Shown here: one piece after another, positions 22,119-33,879 of the stretch
Layout: each line of letters starts with the position of its first letter
Numbering within the stretch: the stretch's first letter is position 1
NCBI GenBank assembly: GCA_963576475.1
Contig: OY754977.1
Location: 30,112,172-30,176,171, forward strand
Direction of reading: 5' to 3'
DNA length: 64,000 bases
From: Molanna angustata
Lineage: Eukaryota; Arthropoda; Insecta; Trichoptera; Molannidae
Position numbers and translations under genes: made by a program
The notes under the pieces: generated by a model
What the model was told of the DNA's origin: nothing
Databases searched by the model: none
What the model saw: the letters and a program-made list of their open reading frames with translations, nothing else

Positions 22119-22597
22119 ATGGTATATTGTATGGGACTCTCTTTTAACTTTTTCTCTTTTTATATCTTTCTTGTAATCCATCTTTACGTTACTTTGTTGT
22201 TAAATGGTTATTTATATTCTTTTTTTTTTAATTATTTATATAATTTTGTTTCTGCATCTATATATTTTGTGTATTGTATATTGTATGGATGTATATGTAC
22301 ATATTTTGTGTATTGTATATTGTATGGATGTATATGTACATATTTTGTGTATTGTATGGATGTATATGTACATATTTTTAGGCATCTCTTTTTTATATTA
22401 TGTTTCATGGCTTATTTTCCAAGTGTTTTTTTATGTTTCATTCTTTTTTTAATGTTCGTACATATATACATCTCTTTTTGTTTTAAGTTTATAATATTAT
22501 TGTATGTATTAAACGTATTTGTAATATTTTATTTTGTATGTAATTGTAAAAGGCTATTTAGCCGTTGATGGAAGTAATAAATAAATAAATAAATTGT
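22119..22597 (+). repeat. LINE-like 3' end with hairpin and (TAAA)n tail, containing a 39-bp tandem
   Basis: It ends AAAAGGCTATTTAGCCGTTG, then GGAAGTAATAAATAAATAAA at 22571-22595, a hairpin (GGCT/AGCC) plus TAAA tail of the sort that terminates LINE transcripts. Upstream, a 39-bp unit containing TGTATGGATGTATATGTACA repeats about three times (22262-22376), one unit shortened by 9 bp. Open frames here are low-complexity and probably not coding. The insertion splits from repeat Y at 22597. Confidence 0.5.
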
Positions 22598-22695
22598 CGC
22601 AATAAACTGCACCTCATGGATCCAACGTCGAAACATCAGTAACCATGCACCGACAACTTGCTTTTTTTGCACAAAAAACTTGTTTTATTTATGAT
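22597..22695 (+). repeat. Repeat Y, copy 1
   Basis: GCAATAAACTGCACCTCATGG followed by CAGTAACCATGCACCGA and TTTTTTGCACAAAAAACTTG matches 25075-25165. No coding signal; class unknown. Confidence 0.6.
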
Positions 22696-23091
22696 CATTT
22701 TTAGATATACCTACGGAAGTTATCTAAGCGTAAATTGAGTTTGAAATTAAAAAAAATTTAAAAACTGTCGTTGGACTCTTTCAATTCTTGAAATATGTAT
22801 ACTATAGTCAGGTCCCATATTAGAGTACATTCGTTCAAGGTGTGGACGAATGTACGTTGTATATAGTGTGTGGAAGGTTTTGATATATTTGAATGGTTAA
22901 GAAACACGTGTTATAAAGCCAAACATTTATTTGCTTTTGTTGTTATTTGATTGATGTGTTGAATTTGGTTTAGTTTAGAATCCAATATCACACTTAGTGG
23001 GCCTATTTCGTTTTTTTTTTCGCGGCAACATACAAAAGTTTTTACGCTACGTGTGTTTCTTAAAGCAGATCGTTATTCTGTTTTCTGCGGA
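22696..23091. other. Unassigned AT-rich interval
   Basis: No recognised signal up to the hAT target duplication at 23092. Confidence 0.4.
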
Positions 23092-23274
23092 CACTAGCCC
23101 AGTGGTCGGCTAACTTATTGGCCAAAGAGCCAAATATGTACATTACAACGATTCATAAAAATTGAGAGCCAAATCTGTTTTTTAATTTAGTAAACCTTTA
23201 TTATAATTTGAGACCTTCGTTAAATTACGGGTACACTGAATAAAACTTGATTTCACACGTAATAAAGATTTATT

Positions 23275-23722
23275 TTTTAACAGATTTTTAATTATCTCAA
23301 TAGAGACGAAGTTGGAATATTTATTGTAGGAGAACCGGGAAATCAAGGCACCTACAGGGCTTACGACCTGTCATCGGCTGGTTTACGTGATCACTTTATG
23401 CGCTTGCGCAACGTTCACCAATTATGCCTTTTAATGAGATCCCTATCAATTCAATTTTGAAAGTTCTATATATTGTAATACTGAAATTCTTTTCGCTTGA
23501 AAATAAGGAATTTTTACTACAGCCATCTATGGGTGAAATTATGAACAACAATCTTATTATTTTTATTTATTTTGTTGGAACGCCATCTATTGAGAGAATT
23601 GGTTTTTTTGTAAATAATGAAAGCTACAATTCTTATATCTGAGGTGACAATGCATTTTTCGCATAGAAGTCACCCCTGAATTGCGCCAGACTTATAAGGT
23701 CATTTTTGTCTTATTTACCTAC
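23275..23722 (+). repeat. Repeat X, copy 1, inserted in hAT copy 2
   Basis: It is flanked by an 11-bp duplication AAAGATTTATT (23264-23274 and 23723-23733) of hAT sequence. It begins TTTTAACAGATTTTTAATTA and contains GGAGAACCGGGAAATCAAGG and GGCTGGTTTACGTGATCACT. It is almost identical over about 360 bp to 37447-37811 and related to an inverted, older copy at 32705-33002. No protein motif is found. The 11-bp TSD suggests retroposition, class not determined. Confidence 0.75.
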
Positions 23723-23837
23723 AAAGATTTATTCGTTATTAAGCAATAATATGAAAGAAAAGTATCCATAAAATGAAATCATGACAATGAATAACAAACA
23801 TTTGCATAAATCACTTGCGAACAATGTCCTTGCATCT

Positions 23838-24236
23838 TTATTTTATTTTTTGATTTATTTTTAATTTATTTATTATAATACACTGTTGAAGTTACAAAAA
23901 CAATTACATACTTGAGTTAGAAGTTACATATGTCTAGAAGTTACATGTGTGTGTGAATGTATTATTTAATAATAAGTGTAGTAATTGATAGAATACGATG
24001 AACACCTCACTAGGAAGTCCTGTGCCGAGGTGTTCATTACAACAGTTGTGTGACATAGATAATACATTGTGTATATAGTTATCGAATCAAATTATACATT
24101 AAATTGTTATTGAGAAAAAAAATTGTGAAGCTTAATTATATTTGATTGGGTGTGATTATATTATTGATTTGTTCTGAACCAGTGCTGTATATTCATGCTG
24201 TGATGTGTTTTTTGTATTTTTGTGACGATGTGTTAT
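23838..24236 (-). mobile_element. LINE L1 3' end inserted in hAT copy 2
   Basis: This block is absent from the matching position in hAT copy 1 (…TTGCAT/CTCC…). On the minus strand it ends in an A-rich tail AATAAATAAATTAAAAATAA near 23840-23870. It carries the L1 two-tier hairpin at 24000-24035. Only ATCT is repeated at the two junctions, so the target duplication is short. No RT coding remains. Confidence 0.7.
24000..24035 (-). promoter_or_regulatory. LINE L1 3'-UTR two-tier hairpin, copy 3
   Basis: Outer stem GAACACCTC/GAGGTGTTC is a perfect 9 bp, and inner stem AGGA/TCCT matches the inner position in the other copies. The outer stem differs in sequence from copies 1 and 2 yet is fully paired. 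Confidence 0.7.
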
Positions 24237-24723
24237 CTCCTTGGAAAGTTTCAGTAAGTCAGGTTTGTATGTTTTTGTTTTTAATTTTAGGCATGATTCC
24301 AGGTTTTCATCAATAAGACGACTTCTCAGTTTACTCTTGATAAAGTTCATGCTTGAAAAAGATTGTTCGCATGAATATGTAGAACCAAAAAGGAACAGCA
24401 ATCGCGAGTTTTTTCAAGTGATCGTAAGAGTCAGGAATACTATTCCAGACGTTGAAAATGATCATGTCTTCCTTCTCCAGGTCTTTCAAAGCAGACCACT
24501 TGTGTTGTGAACTAAGATCACATTTGTTCTTCTACAATATTTCCAAATCAATACAAAGACGTTGAAATTTGATATTGTCGCTCTGAAGTGTAGGTGGGGG
24601 GTCTATTCCCTCGGCGCGATGCGCCTGCCCGGGTCCGTGGATATTTGTGCCAGAGTCGCACGCAAGGAGCCAAAGAGCCATATGCGGCTCTGGAGCCGCG
24701 CTTTGCCGACCCCTGCACTAGCC

Positions 24724-25059
24724 GGCGTAAACTTCCGCGCCTTATGTCGAAAAAACCTCCGTTCGCCGTTCGTAACGCGGTATTCTGACTGTAGCGAAAT
24801 ACGTATAACATTTCACAGGTAAATTTATTAGCAATGTTTTATGTGGCATATCGAGGTGGTATTTAGTTTTGTGTAAAGACGTAAAGCGACGCGAACACAC
24901 ATTCGTTCGTTTCACAGATTATAGTTATGAATAACAGCTCCTGATACGTAACATTCACTTTACATTATGTGATACGTAAAGATTAGCGAAACTAATAAGG
25001 CCCTAGGTCTCGAATGTGATTTACCTCGGTTATGCAAAATAATCGTGGAGTATATTTGC
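24724..25059. other. Unassigned, moderately GC interval
   Basis: 24724-24800 is less AT-rich (GCGCCTTATGTCG, CGCCGTTCGTAACGCGG), but no product or family is recognised. Confidence 0.4.
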
Positions 25060-25165
25060 ATATCGTCAGCAAATTGACGCAATAAACTGCACTCCATGGA
25101 CCGGACGTAAGAAATCTCAGTAACCATGGGCCGATGAGGGCCTTTTTGCACCAAAAAGTTATTTT
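25060..25165 (+). repeat. Repeat Y, copy 2
   Basis: GACGCAATAAACTGCACTCC then TCTCAGTAACCATGGGCCGA and TTTTTGCACCAAAAAG align with 22597-22695. It continues further 5' than copy 1, which is cut by the LINE-like tail. Confidence 0.6.
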
Positions 25166-25597
25166 AGTTGAAATGAATGAAGATCGTTTTATTTTGTCAA
25201 ACTCATGAGGATACTATAGGGTGATTTCCAATAGTACAGTGAAAATATGGAGTTTGCACAATATCTAACTGTTGATATTTCAATCTTTATACAAAATTTC
25301 CAAAGGAAGTTCTTGAATACCTAATACGACTATAATGCTAGAAAAAATGGTTAATTTGAAACGATCACAACAGAACCTGAATATTGAATATAATATAAAA
25401 TATATTATTGAAATAATTGGACATGTGCGTGTCAATAGGTAATGAATAAACTTCCGGATATTTTCAGTTAGCTAAACGGATAGCGGATACAAGTTGACCT
25501 AATTTTGATATATTATATAAAACATATCTGTAATTTAATCTAATCATAACTGCGATTAAAAGCATCGTGTTTGTGTGTATGTGAGAGGGTGTGTGTG

Positions 25598-26337
25598 TCC
25601 AAATTTTCAAAATGCTCTCACGTTCTGGAAAATCGAGGTATTTTTAGACTTAAATTTTGACACAGTAAAAATACACTCATCATCAAAAATGCATTCAAGG
25701 ATTGTAAAAAATTAAAAAAAAATCTATGGTCTGCCATATCAATGTGATATAAATTTATATTTATTTATTTATTTATTTATTTATTTATTATGGTTACAAA
25801 CAGTCACAATTACAACAATTATTTCAATTATTTGTATGAAAAACGTATAATATAACAGAAGTAAAAAAGCTTCGGTATGGGAAAATTGAGTGATCAACTT
25901 GATATCGATATTTTATGTGTCTCTATATGTAGACAAGTGTATTCTTTAACTCTCAACTTCTATGTTCCTCAAGTGGTAGGCAGTGAGAACCGAACACCGC
26001 ATTCTTCCATACATTATTCTATTCGACACATATACCTACATCGCCTCATCAACATTGATATACTATATCATACATGCTCATCTTGCTAGTTATACAATTT
26101 TACTCAAAATTTCTAAACAGGTATCATGTAGAAAGTGCATACTATGAGTTTCGTGACAACGTTTTTGTATGTATGGTGTGTAAAAACTTTTGTCCTCTGG
26201 GAATCTTATATTTGTTTAACAATCAAATAGAAATGTACTTCATAAAAATGGTTTAAGAGATTGTCAACCTTTCAAAAAGAAAAAAAACAACACTTACTAT
26301 GGTGTGGAGAGTTTAGTGTTGGCTACAATCCACTCGA
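25598..26337 (+). repeat. HINE-B relative (B'), copy 1
   Basis: TTTTCAAAATGCTCTCACG, AAAATGCATTCAAGGATTG, GGGAAAATTGAGTGATCAAC and the module GTGGTAGGCAGTGAGAACCG are shared in order with 62768-63672. The end TTTAGTGTTGGCTACAATCC then ACTCG is a variant of the HINE-B end (GTTGGCCACAACCCACTCG). The start is not clear. It contains (TTTA)n at 25757-25795. Confidence 0.65.
25757..25795. repeat. (TTTA)n microsatellite
   Basis: About nine TTTA units inside the HINE-B relative; the sister copy at 63120 lacks the expansion. Confidence 0.9.
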
Positions 26338-27802
26338 TTTTGAATACAATCCACAATATTGTATTATATGCCTCAAATAATTAATGCAAAAAAATGAAAG
26401 GCTGTTTTAAATTTATTGAACTAAATTTAATCATTATTGCAAAACTGTTATATTCGTGAATAAAAAGGAACACAGAAAAAATCCAATTAGCTTATAAAGA
26501 GAATGTAAGAAAATACATTTAATATTCTCTTTATTCAAAGGATTTTTTAATCAATGCTGGTTGCTGGTGCCTTGCTTTATATTGTGGTATGCTCTCCGCT
26601 CAATGATTGTTCATTTTATATTAAACTTACGGTACGTCTATTGTTATTTCTCGAAAAAGAGAATTCTTGCAGGTATGAAAATATGAATAAAATATTTTTA
26701 TATAAAAATATTTTATTTTGGAAGACATACTTCTTCGGGAGGAGATTTGTTGAATATTCTCTCTCGTAAAATACGATCAAAATGGGAAAAAAATATAGAT
26801 TTAAACACCGTGGCATAGTGTTCAAAAACTAAATGTTACTATTCAAGGATAATTCTCTGTCTCCTTCCCTTGTCTTTCCCCTCACCGATGTATTCGAAAA
26901 TTGTTACCATATAAAATTACATATAAGTCGAAAGATTTTTGTGTAGCAATACTACTGGTTGATTTCAGTGCAATTTTGAAGACCGCCGCATGTGGATGTG
27001 TTTATTGTCAGTTTTGGACAAGTGCACAAAAGTATGCCACTAAGTGTGAACCACAAAAAGAGGCATCGGTGAGATCAACTCTACTTATTATTCATCAACA
27101 TAAACACCCATCACCTGATGTTATCTACATAATAATTTTGGTCCATCGAGCCGTACTGAAGTGTTTGTATTATACTTGTTGCGAATCCTTAATTCTACAT
27201 AATTTTTACTTATTAAAGTTTTATTGCTGTTTTTTATGTTTACTCTATGTAACACCTGTTTTATGCGGATGTCACAAGATTTAATTAATTGGGTCCTTTG
27301 TGAATAGTTACATACGTAACTCGGAATGTCTATTTTGGAGATCTCAGGATGACACTCTTCCCCGCGGCAAGGATGGCAAATGAAACAAACAAACAATTTG
27401 ACTGGTGCTGACGCTCTGCTCCCCAAAGTATCAAGAAAATTAAGAAATAAAGACAAGGCTTACGTCCCAGGACGTCTTCAGACCTCCCCACAAGCCCAAT
27501 AGAAGTCAAAAACCTGGTGCCCCTGGGCTCCTAGCGAAGAAGTAGTGGAGGAACAAACTGCTTTCCACTATCCATTCCGAGGAGCTAGTATCCTGGACAG
27601 CAAATTCAGTTTCAAATGCGAGCCCACAGAAAGATCATTTGAACGACACGTTTGGTGAGAAAACACTAGATGGAAGCCAATTGAAAGAAAACAGACTCTC
27701 CATGGTTCAGGATCGTACCTGCGGTTAAAGTTAAACCTCATGTGATAGTTTTTAACCATTCAGTCTTATTTCACAACTCATTGATTAGTTCCCGAGAAAA
27801 CC
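26338..27802. other. Unassigned interval; less AT-rich from 27290
   Basis: 26338-27289 is AT-rich without signal. 27290-27760 has more balanced composition (CCCGCGGCAAGGATGGC, CTGGTGCCCCTGGGCTCC), but the frames are short and I recognise no protein, intron boundary or repeat end. Confidence 0.4.
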
Positions 27803-27915
27803 GTGCGCAGCCCAATCGAATTGGCGTTCTGCGCACTTAAAATTTAGGACCATGAGAACGGGTCCGCGAGCTGGCGATAACTTACCACGGAGTTAACAGG
27901 AACTAACGCTCGCGG
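27803..27915. promoter_or_regulatory. GC-rich hairpin cluster
   Basis: Three inverted repeats lie in series: GTGCGCAG/CTGCGCAC (27803-27810 with 27829-27836) enclosing CCAAT/ATTGG; GGACC/GGTCC (27847-27851 with 27861-27865); and CCGCGAGC/GCTCGCGG (27864-27871 with 27908-27915). This contrasts with the AT-rich surroundings. It could be part of an unrecognised transposon end or a regulatory island. Function unknown. Confidence 0.55.
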
Positions 27916-28869
27916 CGATTTGAACACACTAAAACATTATTCGCCATATTATGAATTCGCGACAGGAGTTTAATGGAAGATTGCAAAGAAATATGAAAGA
28001 GATTATTTATTTACTGAGATAGAAATGAATTTGTTGTCAATTAAGTTCCCGTCATAGAAAGAAAAAAGTCAAAAATGAGAAAAATATCGTGAAGGTATTC
28101 GCTTTTTCCAGTTAAACTATATTTGATATTTCAGTGCATTCCGAAGCGAAATACGAACAGTGCAAGGCTTCATCGATATTGTTGAAGTATGTACGAACTA
28201 AATAGCATTTGCGGGATAAATCGGATTGAATGAAACGTCATAGTAACGATTGTTCGAAATGGTTTACAAAGTACGTTTATCGGTTTCTATGTCATTTGAT
28301 ATGTAAGCCTTTTATAAATATATCGGAAACCCATTCAGATGACAAAGCGGAGATCGCTTCCTGAGACTATTGGGGTGGAAATTCAAATTTGTGTCTGCGA
28401 CTCTCACCAAACCAATCATACCTACATCTTATGCCGCTACTACTACTGGATCAAACAATTATAACAAAACATAGAATTCAATTCTCTTTGACACCAAAAC
28501 ACATAATATCATACATCTTGTGCATTATTTGTACTGTTATGCTTCAACGCATATTAATTTTCTTAACCATTGAGGAAATAAAACATTTTAACTGACTTAA
28601 CAGCGCCGGAACCATCATCGATTCAAATGGTCAAGGCTCTCTGGATTCGTTTTCCTCTAAACAGGCCGAAAGGGGGGAAAAATATGGCCGACGCATCAGT
28701 CGTATGGAGTTCGACAGCTATATTTATTGGTGATTAATCGCATTTCACGAATAATTTAACTTTGTATACAAAAAATACTAGACTAAAACATAAATCCACT
28801 TGAAGAATTGAGAGAAAGAAGTGATAACTTGAATGACAAATTTTAGTCACCGTATAGTTATTTTGTTTC
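27916..28869. other. Unassigned AT-rich interval
   Basis: No recognised gene or repeat. A GC patch at 28600-28720 has no motif. Confidence 0.4.
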
Positions 28870-29260
28870 GTATTCTTCTTCTTCTTCTTCAGACTGTTTT
28901 TTTCCATTCTTGGACTAAGGCCTCCCCCTTGATCTTCCGAACTCCCTGTCTTGGGCACACTGCTTCCATCTCCATCCGGCACATTTCTTGATGTCATCAG
29001 ACCACCTTGCCTGCGGTCTGCCGACACCTCTTCGGCATGTTCTCGGTCGCCATTCTAGGATATTTTTGGTCCATCGTGAATCCTGGCGTCTGTCAATATG
29101 CGCAGCTCAGCTCCACTTAAGACCGCCGACCCTTTCTGCTACATCGGCTACTTTGGTTCTTTCTTTTATCATGATATTCTAAATTATGTCCCTTATTGAA
29201 ATACCCAGCAACTTTTTCTCCATAGCTCTCTGTGTCACTAACAGCTTATTGTGTTTATCA
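28870..29260 (-). pseudogene. LINE RT 3' end with (GAA)n tail
   Basis: The minus strand reads MEKKLLGIS, KERTKVADVAERVGGLKWSW, AAHIDRRQDSRWTKNILEWR, RRGVGRPQARWSDDIKKCAG and WRWKQCAQDREFGRS in mixed frames. This is the typical LINE C-terminal series (KVxDVxERxxxLKWxWAGHI...GRPxxRWSDDIxxxAG). At least one frameshift is present. CTT repeats at 28875-28890 mark a GAA tail. Confidence 0.8.
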
Positions 29261-29279
29261 AAATAAAGTGCATTTACAT

Positions 29280-29440
29280 CCTCATACATTCCCTAAATTA
29301 AGCAAATGCTTGTGATATAGGTGATCGAAATCGGTCGAAGAAGGACTCACGACAACTGGATTACTAACAGGAACAGTACTAACAGTAATCCAGTTGTCGT
29401 GCGCGCTAACCGCCCTACCACCACCCGTATAATGTGCACA
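29280..29440 (-). mobile_element. SINE1 copy e with internal inverted duplication
   Basis: Body words CATTCCCTAAATTAAGCA (29287-29304) and GATCGAAATCGGTCGA are followed by the head, which ends GGTGGTAGGGCGGTTAGCGC on the minus strand. The anticodon region is replaced by a perfect 17-bp inverted repeat, ACGACAACTGGATTACT at 29349-29365 and its inverse at 29384-29400. Confidence 0.75.
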
Positions 29441-30116
29441 ACTAACATAACCATGAAGATGTTTCTGATAATACATCTAAATGTATTGACGTAAATATTA
29501 AATAACTTAATAACTTAACAAAATAATATCTAGACCTAGACCAGTCACAATATTCTTGATCTTGTTCTTGAATTTGCTTACCGATCTTCTATCATGTCCC
29601 ACTCTGCGGTAGCTCGCCACGCTGATGAGATAGTAGAAATCGACGTGGAAATCGAAAAACTGAAAGTACTGTCAATGTGTTGTGAAGGCTCGCTGTTGAG
29701 TCACCTGTTAACGAGCACTGTTGGGAAGGGAGACCCTGGCTATGACTGGCGGGCCTACACACTTGTAGTTGGACTCTTAGGAGTAGTGGTATGAAATAAT
29801 ATGCTTGATAATTGTTTCTAGTCTCATCCGATGAGCAGAAGCTCCGGAGATGAATAAGGCTACACGCACTGAAGTGTTCCCAATGGAGTAGAGTAAGAGA
29901 CTGCGAAAATCTCTCTGTAGAAATTTTTTATTTTTGTTAATTTTACAATTATATGATTATGTTCAAATTCAGTCTGGCTTTTTTAGTTTTCGTAGAATAA
30001 CGAACATCTTTTAATAGTTATGAAATGAACAATTTTGTTAAATAATGCATGGACCCAATTGTAAAAAGAAGCTCCTATCTTGATTTGAAGTCACGCTTCT
30101 TATCCACATACCTCAG
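29441..30116. other. Unassigned interval with a less AT-rich open frame
   Basis: An open frame at 29594-29794 (+) encodes 66 residues (…VARHADEIVEIDVEIEKLKV…) in balanced composition. I do not recognise it and see no promoter, splice or family context. It could be a decayed element segment. Confidence 0.35.
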
Positions 30117-30243
30117 ATGGGTCGATTGTACATAGAGCGGTTAGTGCGCTGGGCTAGTAATCTAGTGATCGCGAGTTCGAATCCTGCCTCGACCGATTTC
30201 GTTCACCCATAGCTCAAACATTTATGCTTAATTAAGGAAATAT
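30117..30243 (+). mobile_element. SINE1 copy f, best-preserved
   Basis: The head begins ATGGGTCGATTGTACATAGA, with A-box-like AGAGCGGTTAGTGCG, anticodon arm CTGGG-CTAGTAA-TCTAG (loop AGT) and B-box GCGAGTTCGAATCC. Acceptor strands GGTCGA/TCGACC pair. Body GATTTCGTTCACCCATAG then ATTTATGCTTAATTAAGGAA follows. It defines the family for the five other copies. Confidence 0.8.
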
Positions 30244-30575
30244 ATGAAAATGTATATATCTTCTTGTTTCAAGGGCATGTTCATTTTGTTTAAAAAAAAC
30301 TATAATTCCTATATCCTTCTTCCCTTCGCATCTCATCCATTTTTTTGGAAATTTTCATTATTTATAAATTTTCTTTTGCTTGAAATCTTGTGTTCCTTAT
30401 TTAACTATTTGTTTTTTAAATGTTTTTTTTTTAAGTTCTTGAGTAGGTATTTATAAAACTTGCTACAAGAGTACCTACTTACTAGTGAGGTTGACTGGTA
30501 GGAATTGCATACGGTCAATAAGTCCGCCGTATTATTATTGTTTATATTACGACCAATAATAGTATTTATATGATA

Positions 30576-31360
<785 letters not shown>

Positions 31361-32399
31361 AAGTTTTGTTAGTTTTCCAGTAAAAAAATGGATTTAATCA
31401 TGATTTCATTGAGATATTATCAAAAGCAAACGATTTCTTTCTAAACCTTTGAAAATAAAAAAATATATATTACAGTAACCAACCTTTGATTTGATAGATA
31501 GATAGATTGGTTCTTTTCCCAAAGAACCTTCAAGCTAATTAGAGATACCAAACAATATCTAGCTGTTGATCTGAAGGGCTTTTTTTTGTTTTGATTTAGG
31601 TAGTCAATAATATATTTTGGGTGGGTGATCTCTGTAATTAAAAAAAAGACATTCCACCCTCCATCGAAAGGTTCAAGATGTCACTATATATTTTGCACTT
31701 ATAAATCAAGGTCCTGTGAAAATAAATCGTACCATATTTTAGTTACATTTTAAGTAAATTGTTTATTCACAGATCAATAAAGGATTACAAATTGTCTGGC
31801 TTAACAAAGTTTATCTACGATTATTAATTCGACGATATGTTTTTCAGATTATAGTAAAATTATACATCAAAGAACTTTGGGTATACAATGTTCCACTAGC
31901 ACGTGGTATTTCTAACTAGAACGTGAATGTTGACCGCAAAACGCTTCCATTTCCATAATAATTAACTTCTACGCACTATGTTTACCCAATATTATATTCG
32001 CCTACTCGTTTCTATTTTAAATGGGCTCCATAAAAGCCCCGAGCCCAACTTATTATGCAAAACTCACCCACTAGTCTAGTTAAAACAAGAAAACTCAAAC
32101 TACAAGTTTTTGGTCAAACCACACAGTTTAAAGATTGTATTGTTTGAATTGATTGTGTTTAAATTCAGGTCATTTGTCTTTTTATTTATTTGCCATTTCA
32201 TATTTATTCCTCTCCTTGTCTCGTTATGTGGGGTCGTCATTTCTTATCTGATCAAGCAGCGCCAATCTTTTTGAGGGTCCAGTGTATTCATGTATCTCTT
32301 GACATACGTCATCCAGTCCGGCACTTCTTCAAGACGTTGTCATCATCTTTTCTTATTATGATTTATATTTTCAGAGAATGAGTATGTCCTTGTAACAAA
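31361..32399. other. Unassigned interval
   Basis: AT-rich with no family match. 32170-32350 has balanced composition and could be a LINE remnant, but no RT block is readable. Confidence 0.4.
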
Positions 32400-32455
32400 T
32401 ACCTATATTTACATCCTTATACATTCCCCAAATTAAGCATAAATGCTTTTACTTA
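32400..32455 (-). repeat. SINE1 body fragment (headless)
   Basis: ATACATTCCCCAAATTAAGCA and TAAATGCTT match the body of SINE1 copies e and f; the tRNA-like head is absent. Confidence 0.5.
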
Positions 32456-32704
32456 TGCATAAGCACTGTGGGGTTATTTTCACAAATAACCCCAATATCT
32501 GTAGTTTACTATGTATGTATGTATGGTACAAACGAAAACTGCTTCTATGGTAAATTATAGACAGCAGGATTAATTTGTCTTTGGGTTCTTTCCTACTCAC
32601 AAAATCGAACAAGACACATGTCTTTTTATTTTGAAAGTCAAAATTTCTATTTACACATTGGTACCTACAAGTAAGTACACTTATTTTAATTCTGACCAAT
32701 TCTG

Positions 32705-33002
32705 ACGCGGTTCAGGAGTGACAGCATTGCTTACAAACTAATTTCTCAATTGATGGCGATATAGAATATTTTCTACGTCGCTTCATGTATGGCGATGTAT
32801 TCAGCTCATTTTCAAACGAACTTTTTTTATGATTACGAGTATAATATATAGAACTTTCAATAATTGGATTAATAGAGAACTCGATAAGATGGCGGAATTG
32901 GTGAATGTTGCGCAGGCGCAATAAACGACCACGTAAACCAGCCAAAGACTGGTCGAAAACCCTGTGGTTACTGTTTCTCCTATATATTCCAACGTCGTCT
33001 CT
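32705..33002 (-). repeat. Repeat X, copy 3 (diverged, inverted)
   Basis: Read on the minus strand it aligns with 23300-23690: AATAGAGACGACGTTGGAAT, GGCTGGTTTACGTGGTCGTT, TGCGCCTGCGCAACATTCAC, GAAAGTTCTATATATT. Scattered substitutions and small gaps make it the oldest of the three copies. Confidence 0.7.
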
Positions 33003-33140
33003 ATTTAGGTGTATAAAATTGACATAAAATATATTTAATTATCGTATGGGTATATCATACACATCATAACAAAATAAAGTTTAGATACAAAAATAATAGT
33101 AATTAGCACAAGTTTAAAATATAATTTTTATAAATATAAT

Positions 33141-33340
33141 GTTTGCTTGTCAATGTTTAAAATATAATTCGTCGCTGAGTTACTCAACAAGAAGTCCTCG
33201 AAATCTTCCGCGTATGCCCTGAGGTCACACTCGGACACAATGTGGTCCATGGTCTGTCTATCCGCCCCGCAGTCGTATCTAGGGGAGTCCAACCAGCCAG
33301 TTTTGCGGAAAAAGTCAGCACATCTGCCATGTCTAGTTAA
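33141..33340 (-). pseudogene. LINE C-terminal zinc-knuckle fragment
   Basis: The minus strand reads TRHGRCADFFRKTGWLDSPR then YDCGADRQTMDHIVSECDLR and AYAEDFEDFLLSNSATNYIL. C-DCG-x5-T-x2-HI-x3-EC is the C-terminal CCHC-like knuckle after RT/RNase H in I/Jockey-type LINEs. The frame runs without a stop through the visible part; upstream RT is missing. Confidence 0.75.
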
Positions 33341-33529
33341 AATAAAATATATTATATTTGTGGAATAAGTGACTTTTTCTCTACATGGATGACAAAGAAA
33401 TTGATACTAACAAGACACGAGTAATGAGTATTCATAGAAAATTTGAATTGCGTATATTACATATAAGTAACTGTTGGGAATGACATGTCATATTAATTAG
33501 AAATGTTTAAATATTTTTCTTTTAATATA

Positions 33530-33605
33530 TTTTTCATTGTTGTAGTCGTATCGTCTGGTGATGTGACCGATGAACCGAAGGACAACATAATGAGCAAGGT
33601 AATCG
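33530..33605 (-). pseudogene. Possible LINE RT C-terminal scrap
   Basis: The minus strand has LAHYVVLRFIGHITRRYDYN, reminiscent of LRFFGHxxRR in LINE thumb/C-terminal regions. It is short and alone. Confidence 0.4.
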
Positions 33606-33879
33606 AAAAAAATATAGAAATATATTGTCAATTTATTGCCGTATTTACAATAGTCACAACAACTGCAACATAGTTGATATCTTCTGCAACACAAGAGAGG
33701 TATTTAAAAAAGAATGCTATTGATTCTGAGAAGAGACGAGAATTTATGTTGATGTGTTCTTTATAAGGTCATGTTTCATTGCTTTTTATTTTTATATGCA
33801 CAAATTTCATTTCTTTTTATTGTTGTATATTATATGCTTCTATATGTTTTGTATAATTACATTTTTGTCTTATTTTTAA

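Larger units (their letters stand above)
23100..24715 (-). mobile_element. hAT element, copy 2 (1,616 bp with two nested insertions)
   Basis: The left end CAGTGGTCGGCTAACTTATT and right end GCTTTGCCGACCCCTG are inverse hAT termini, flanked by a perfect 8-bp TSD CACTAGCC at 23092-23099 and 24716-24723. Minus-strand frame 24401-24156 encodes the hAT dimerisation segment: FGSTYSCEQSFSSMNFIKSK then LRSRLIDENLESCLKLKTKT. The catalytic part is missing. Relative to copy 1 at 19168, it has gained repeat X (23275-23722) and a LINE 3' end (23838-24236). Confidence 0.9.

Noticed and set aside
22119..22568. 149-residue hydrophobic frame that looks like a multi-span membrane protein
   Set aside because: The F/Y/I/L-rich wording comes from T-rich DNA and a 39-bp tandem repeat next to a LINE-like tail; no family motif or start context.
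24548..24822. Arginine-rich frames in the GC-rich end of hAT copy 2
   Set aside because: They read through the hAT terminus and target duplication, so they are not a gene.
29594..29794. Possible host exon
   Set aside because: Open and of balanced composition, but without recognised domain, splice context or repeats; kept only as an unassigned interval.
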